Assembly: GCA_015489095.1 (NCBI GenBank)
Contig: WFMN01000188.1
Location: forward strand, 1-8,266
Length of the DNA stretch: 8,266 nt
Direction of reading: 5' to 3'
From: Mariprofundaceae bacterium
GTDB taxonomy: Bacteria > Pseudomonadota > Zetaproteobacteria > Mariprofundales > J009
Below, piece by piece: positions 5,136 to 8,266 of this stretch (positions within the stretch are counted from its first letter, which is position 1; the number at the start of each line of letters is the position of its first letter). The translations under genes were made by a program, and so were the position numbers. The notes below the pieces were generated by a model that saw only the letters and a program-made list of their open reading frames with translations, was not told the origin of the DNA and searched no databases.

Positions 5136-6079
5136 AACCACAGGCTGCGGAAACGGGGGCGTCCCCAGCGGGGCAGGAAGCGGGCGTCGGCGCCAAGCGC
5201 ACGCTGATCAGCGCGGGCGGCGTGTTGTTGGCGCTGCTGGCGGTTGCGGGGTGGCAGCTTCCCGTGCTGACGGCGATTTACGGTCAGCGGCAGGTGGGGC
5301 AGGCCGGTTGGGCGCTAAACGGGCTGGTGGTGGCGCTGTTCGTTGTCGGGCTGGTTCGGCTGTTGCAGCAGTTGCTGGCCGCGGTGCGTGAAGAGCAGGT
5401 GTTGACCAAGGCGATGCAGCTTGCGCCGACCAACGCCGATCTGCTGCCGACATCGCTGCCCGCCGACTCGATTATCGGCGCCCGTCTGGCCGCGATGCAA
5501 TCGATGCACGCCCGCAACCAGCCGATCCGGCAGGATCTATTGGCCTCGGCCTTGGTGGCGCGCTACGGCAGCAATATGACGCTGCCCAGGTTTGTGAACA
5601 ACAGCCTGATCCTATGCGGTGTGTTTGGCACCATCGTGTCGTTGTCGATGGCGTTGATCGGCGCCTCCGACCTGCTCAATACGGTCAACAGTAGCGGGAT
5701 GGGGCTGGTGATCCACGGCATGTCCACGGCGTTATCGACCACCATGACGGCGATCGTCTGTTACCTCTACTTCACCTGGCTGCTGCACAGCGTCGCCGAT
5801 GTGGAGACGCGCCTGCTGGCCGCGGTGGAGCAGTTTACCGCCCACCATCTGATGCCGCTGTTTCATGTCGATGCCGACAGCATTAACCATCAGTTGGCGG
5901 AGCTGCTGCTGTCGATGGCGAAATTGGTGGAGAAGATGGAGTCGGCGGCCGCCACCCAGCCGGAGTTGATCGCCGCGATCGCCGAGTTGCGTGAGCAGCA
6001 GCGGCAGATGCAGGTGCAACAGCGGGAGGATATGGCCGAGGTGGCGCGGCTGCTGCAACAGGGGTTCAGGCTGGGATGA
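5120..6079 (+). CDS. MotA/TolQ/ExbB-family proton-channel protein
   Basis: The 319-residue inner-membrane protein has four predicted membrane segments at about 29-52, 64-86, 162-184 and 198-223, a cytoplasmic loop at about 87-160, and a cytoplasmic tail. Four segments fit the MotA topology rather than the three of TolQ/ExbB. Segments 3 and 4 carry the family signature. CGVFGTIVSLSMALIGA (166-182) corresponds to the GLLGTVxG helix of ExbB/TolQ. IHGMSTALSTTMTAI (198-212) corresponds to its ALxTTAxG helix. Thr171 and Thr207/208 sit where the proton-path threonines lie. The tail (about 250-319) is amphipathic and Glu/Gln-rich, probably a short coiled coil (ELREQQRQMQVQQREDMAEV). It overlaps the next gene by ATGA at 6076-6079, so the two products form a stator pair. 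Which machine they power is not evident: no flagellar, Ton or Tol genes are nearby. Confidence 0.82.
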   Translation: MRTTIEPQAAETGASPAGQEAGVGAKRTLISAGGVLLALLAVAGWQLPVLTAIYGQRQVGQAGWALNGLVVALFVVGLVRLLQQLLAAVREEQVLTKAMQLAPTNADLLPTSLPADSIIGARLAAMQSMHARNQPIRQDLLASALVARYGSNMTLPRFVNNSLILCGVFGTIVSLSMALIGASDLLNTVNSSGMGLVIHGMSTALSTTMTAIVCYLYFTWLLHSVADVETRLLAAVEQFTAHHLMPLFHVDADSINHQLAELLLSMAKLVEKMESAAATQPELIAAIAELREQQRQMQVQQREDMAEVARLLQQGFRLG

Positions 6080-6996
6080 CGATGTTTCCCGACCTTAGGG
6101 TGCACCGCGTCGGCGTGCGCGAGGAGGGGTTTTGGCCGTCGTTTACCGACATCATGATGGTGATCGTCATGATTTTTCTCATGGCGATGCTGGGGCTGTT
6201 GCTGCGCAACATGGATCTGGTCGGCAAGCTGCAGGCAGCGCTGCACGAGGCGCAGCAGGCGGCGCAGAAGATCAAGCGCACCAGCAGCGCCAATCAGGAT
6301 CTCAGCAGCCGTTTGGCGCAGAGCGAGCACGATCTGGAGATGATGCGGGCGCAGTTGATGGATGTCAGCGCGCAGCGTAAAGCGGTGGAGGCGCGGTTGG
6401 CGGCGGCGCAGCAGGCCGAGGCGTCGTGGCGGCAGAAGGCGGAACAGCTGCAGCGGAACTACCAGCAGCTTCAGGGCGAGAAGCAGTCGCTGGACGATAC
6501 GCTGACAACGCTGCGCGCGCAGCTGGAGCAGAACCGGCTGGCGGCGGAAGCGCAGTCGCGGCAGGCGGCGGAACAGCTCAAACAGGCGCGGCAGCAGCTG
6601 CAGCAGCAGGGGGTGGATCTCGCCAAGCTGCGTGCCGCGCTGGCGGAGCAGGATACGGCCAACCGCCTGCTGCGCGATGACTACAGCGAACTGGCGGCCA
6701 AATACCAGCGGCTGATTCGCCCCGCGCGCTCCAGCTTGGGCAAGGTGGTGGTGACGGTGCGCTATCTGCGGCGTGACGGGAAGTTGAAGATCGCCATCCA
6801 ACCACCGGATAGCAAGGGGTTTATCGATGTGGATAGCGTGCGGCTGCACCAGATGTTGTCGCAGTTGAAGCAGAAGTTGGGACGCAAGCTCTATGTGCGT
6901 ATTCTCTTCCCTAGGGATAGCGGCCTGTCGTACAACGAGGCGTGGCGGATCACCGAATCGCTGCTGCGGTTGTATGATTATTACTATCAGGAGTAG
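6076..6996 (+). CDS. MotB/ExbD-like stator partner with a long periplasmic coiled coil
   Basis: The 306-residue product has a short cytoplasmic N-terminus, then one membrane helix, FWPSFTDIMMVIVMIFLMAML (about 19-39). Asp25 sits at the cytoplasmic end of this helix, the place of the proton-binding Asp in MotB, ExbD and TolR. Residues about 49-213 are almost unbroken heptad-like Q/E/A/L/R sequence with no proline, predicting a long coiled coil in the periplasm. After RPARSS comes a compact domain (about 221-306): VVVTVRYLRRDGKLKIAI, a QPPDSKGFID turn, a helix, LYVRILFPRDSGLSYNEAWR and a terminal helix ending YDYYYQE. That strand/helix order resembles the ExbD/TolR periplasmic domain. I see no OmpA/MotB peptidoglycan-binding signature. 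ATG 6076 overlaps the upstream stop; ATG 6082 is the alternative. Partnership with the upstream gene is well supported; the process driven is unknown. Confidence 0.8.
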   Translation: MTMFPDLRVHRVGVREEGFWPSFTDIMMVIVMIFLMAMLGLLLRNMDLVGKLQAALHEAQQAAQKIKRTSSANQDLSSRLAQSEHDLEMMRAQLMDVSAQRKAVEARLAAAQQAEASWRQKAEQLQRNYQQLQGEKQSLDDTLTTLRAQLEQNRLAAEAQSRQAAEQLKQARQQLQQQGVDLAKLRAALAEQDTANRLLRDDYSELAAKYQRLIRPARSSLGKVVVTVRYLRRDGKLKIAIQPPDSKGFIDVDSVRLHQMLSQLKQKLGRKLYVRILFPRDSGLSYNEAWRITESLLRLYDYYYQE

Positions 6997-7095
6997 ATGC
7001 CGACTTCGCAAGAAGTCCACGGCAATTCGCGGTTGGAAACCGCTCCTACAGCCTGTAGGAGGGGAATCCTTTCCCCGAACCCGACTCAGGATTAG
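6987..7095 (+). repeat. REP/BIME-like element, copy 3
   Basis: Bases 7024-7083 are identical to 3368-3427 of copy 2 over 60 positions. Hairpins are GCGGTT/AACCGC (7029-7034, 7038-7043) and GGGGAA/TTCCCC (7061-7066, 7071-7076). They flank CTCCTACAG (7043-7051) and CTGTAGGAG (7053-7061). The left arm forms its own perfect 6-bp stem, GACTTC and GAAGTC (7002-7007, 7012-7017), closed by the loop GCAA. The right outer arm is deleted relative to copy 2, and the inner CCGTCC repeats are lost on both sides. Direct repeats TCAGGAGTAG (6987-6996) and TCAGGATTAG (7086-7095) bracket it; the left one contains the stop codon of the MotB-like gene. Confidence 0.87.
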
Positions 7096-7104
7096 CATGC
7101 CCCG

Positions 7105-8229
7105 ATGCGTATGATTGTGATCGGTGGTGGCATTATCGGCTGTTTGACCGCCTGCCGTCTGCGCCAGCAGGGGGCGGATGTCACCCTGATCGAACGCGGC
7201 GAATTGGGGCGCGAAGCGTCGTGGGCGGGGGCGGGGATCCTCTGCCCGATCCAGCCTTGGCTCTACCCGGACGCCTTCACCGAATTGGTGCAGCACAGCC
7301 TGAACCTTTACCCAAGCTTACAAGCGGAACTCTTTGATCGCACGGCGATTGATATCGAGTGGCAGCGTTGCGGCCTAGTGATCCCCTTCTTCGGGGATGA
7401 GCCGCACTGGCAGGCGGCGATCGGTTGGTCGCAGCGTTTCGGTTGGCGGATCGAACAGCAGGAAGCGGCGGAGGCCTTGCGGGCGGAGCCGACACTGGCG
7501 GCAACGGTGCAACGCGCGCTCTACTGGCCGCAGGTCGCCCAGTTGCGCAACCCCCGTCTACTGAAGGCGGTGCAGCGCTGGATGGTGCAGCTCGGCGTTG
7601 CGGTACGCAGCCATACCGAGGTGCGGCGGCTGCTGGTGGAGGGGGGCGTGATCCGCGGCGTGGAGCTGGACGATGGCGGCCATCTCACCGGAGATCGCGT
7701 GCTGCTGGCCGCGGGGAGTTGGAGCGACAGCCTGCTGCAACCCTTGGGCAAGGGGCTGACGATCCGTCCCGTCAAGGGGCAGATTGTCTTGCTGGTAACC
7801 AAGCCGGGAACGGTACGCCATATCGTCAAGCATGACGACATCTACCTGGTGCCACGCGCCGATGGCCGCCTGCTGGTGGGGGCGACGATGGAGGATGTCG
7901 GCTTCCGCGGCGGCAACACGGTGGCCGAGGTACACGGGCTGCTTGATGGCGTGATGCGGATGTTTCCGGGGCTGGCGGCGTGTGAAATTGAACGGCAGTG
8001 GATGGGCTTTCGCCCCGGCAGCCCCGATGGGCTCCCCTTTCTGGGGGCGATCGAAGGGGTGGCCGGCCTCTTTGTCGCTAGCGGCCACTACCGCAATGGG
8101 GTGGCGTTGGCGCCCGTCACCGCCCAGTGCATGGCGGAGTTGATGCTGGATCAGCCGCCATCCGTGGATCTCGCCCCCTTCTCCCCATCGCGAATGGTTG
8201 ACTTTTCCAACGGGTTGGGTTACAACTAG
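7105..8229 (+). CDS. thiO: FAD-dependent glycine oxidase ThiO
   Basis: The 374-residue DAO-family flavoenzyme has the usual ThiO length (about 360-370). It oxidises glycine to iminoglycine, the precursor of the thiazole ring of thiamine. Motifs are the FAD-binding MIVIGGGIIGCLTACRL (3-19) with Glu30 closing the second strand, EASWAGAGILCP (37-48), RPVKGQ (221-226), YLVPRADGRLLVGATMEDVGF (247-267, key part LVGAT), WMGFRPGSPDGLPFLG (299-314) and SGHYRNGVALAP (326-337). Arg303 and Arg330 match the two substrate-binding arginines of Bacillus subtilis ThiO (R302, R329). No thiS, thiG or other thiazole gene is visible in the window. ATG 7105 is chosen because it leads straight into the FAD motif; an in-frame ATG at 7111 is possible. 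Spacing to the upstream gene is almost entirely REP-like element. Confidence 0.94.
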   Translation: MRMIVIGGGIIGCLTACRLRQQGADVTLIERGELGREASWAGAGILCPIQPWLYPDAFTELVQHSLNLYPSLQAELFDRTAIDIEWQRCGLVIPFFGDEPHWQAAIGWSQRFGWRIEQQEAAEALRAEPTLAATVQRALYWPQVAQLRNPRLLKAVQRWMVQLGVAVRSHTEVRRLLVEGGVIRGVELDDGGHLTGDRVLLAAGSWSDSLLQPLGKGLTIRPVKGQIVLLVTKPGTVRHIVKHDDIYLVPRADGRLLVGATMEDVGFRGGNTVAEVHGLLDGVMRMFPGLAACEIERQWMGFRPGSPDGLPFLGAIEGVAGLFVASGHYRNGVALAPVTAQCMAELMLDQPPSVDLAPFSPSRMVDFSNGLGYN

Positions 8230-8230
8230 T

Positions 8231-8266
8231 CGATTCATGAGCAGATCGCAAAAAGTCGGCATCGCG
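8231..8266 (+). repeat. REP/BIME-like element, copy 4, truncated by the window edge
   Basis: Immediately after the thiO stop, GCAGATCGCAAAAAGTC (8241-8257) matches the reverse complement of the right arm of copy 1 (1149-1165) at 16 of 17 positions. GGCATCGCG (8258-8266) then matches the GGCATCGCG arm seen at 3321-3329. The hairpins should lie just past the window edge. Confidence 0.7.

Noticed and set aside
5120..6996. Zorya phage-defence ZorAB
   Set aside because: ZorA has a very long cytoplasmic tail and ZorB an OmpA-type domain, and ZorC/D/E should be nearby. Here the tail is short, that domain is absent, and housekeeping trmL and thiO flank the pair.
5890..7296. A long open frame on the minus strand opposite the MotB-like gene
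   Set aside because: It is an antisense shadow of a Gln/Leu-rich, G+C-rich coding region, crosses REP-like element copy 3, and gives a low-complexity Leu/Gln/Arg protein with no recognisable domain.
1038..8266. CRISPR array made of the recurring hairpin sequence
   Set aside because: The copies are kilobases apart, occur in both orientations, and are separated by genes rather than by short unique spacers.

Overview
The window is a visibly G+C-rich stretch of proteobacterial chromosome in which every convincing gene lies on the + strand. The order rsmI, yraN, SIS-domain protein, BON-domain lipoprotein recalls the Escherichia coli yraL/yraN/diaA/dolP neighbourhood. PdxB, TrmL, DolP and paired REP-like hairpins all point to a gammaproteobacterium or a close relative. 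The standalone heptose adenylyltransferase argues against an enteric. I cannot name a genus.

Layout: (i) 1-1202 holds the tail of rsmI, then yraN and a phosphoheptose isomerase (gmhA), joined by ATGA overlaps. (ii) 1183-3299 holds a deoxyhypusine-synthase-like protein of unknown function, a 45-residue single-pass membrane protein, a DolP-like outer-membrane lipoprotein and the heptose-1-phosphate adenylyltransferase rfaE2. (iii) 3469-6996 holds pdxB, trmL and a MotA/MotB (ExbB/ExbD)-type inner-membrane pair, again overlapping. (iv) 7105-8229 holds thiO, the thiamine-pathway glycine oxidase. Themes are envelope biogenesis (gmhA, rfaE2, dolP, the proton-channel pair), RNA modification (rsmI, trmL) and cofactor synthesis (pdxB, thiO).

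Genes are packed with overlaps or gaps of a few bases except at three junctions (gmhA/DHS-like, rfaE2/pdxB, motB-like/thiO). Each of these holds one copy of a REP/BIME-like element: two inverted REP hairpins around a TGTAGGAG palindrome. A fourth copy starts right after thiO and runs off the window. Copies 2 and 3 share 60 identical bases; copy 1 is inverted relative to them. Each element is bracketed by short, locus-specific, imperfect direct repeats. Removing one repeat plus the element restores a tight stop/start junction. At gmhA the insertion has shifted the 3' frame, so the enzyme now ends in about 50 residues encoded by the element.

The best leads are this element family with its apparent preference for stop/start junctions, the DHS-like gene between two heptose-pathway genes, the 45-residue membrane protein coupled to dolP, and a MotB-like protein that replaces the usual peptidoglycan-binding domain with a long coiled coil and an ExbD-like tip.
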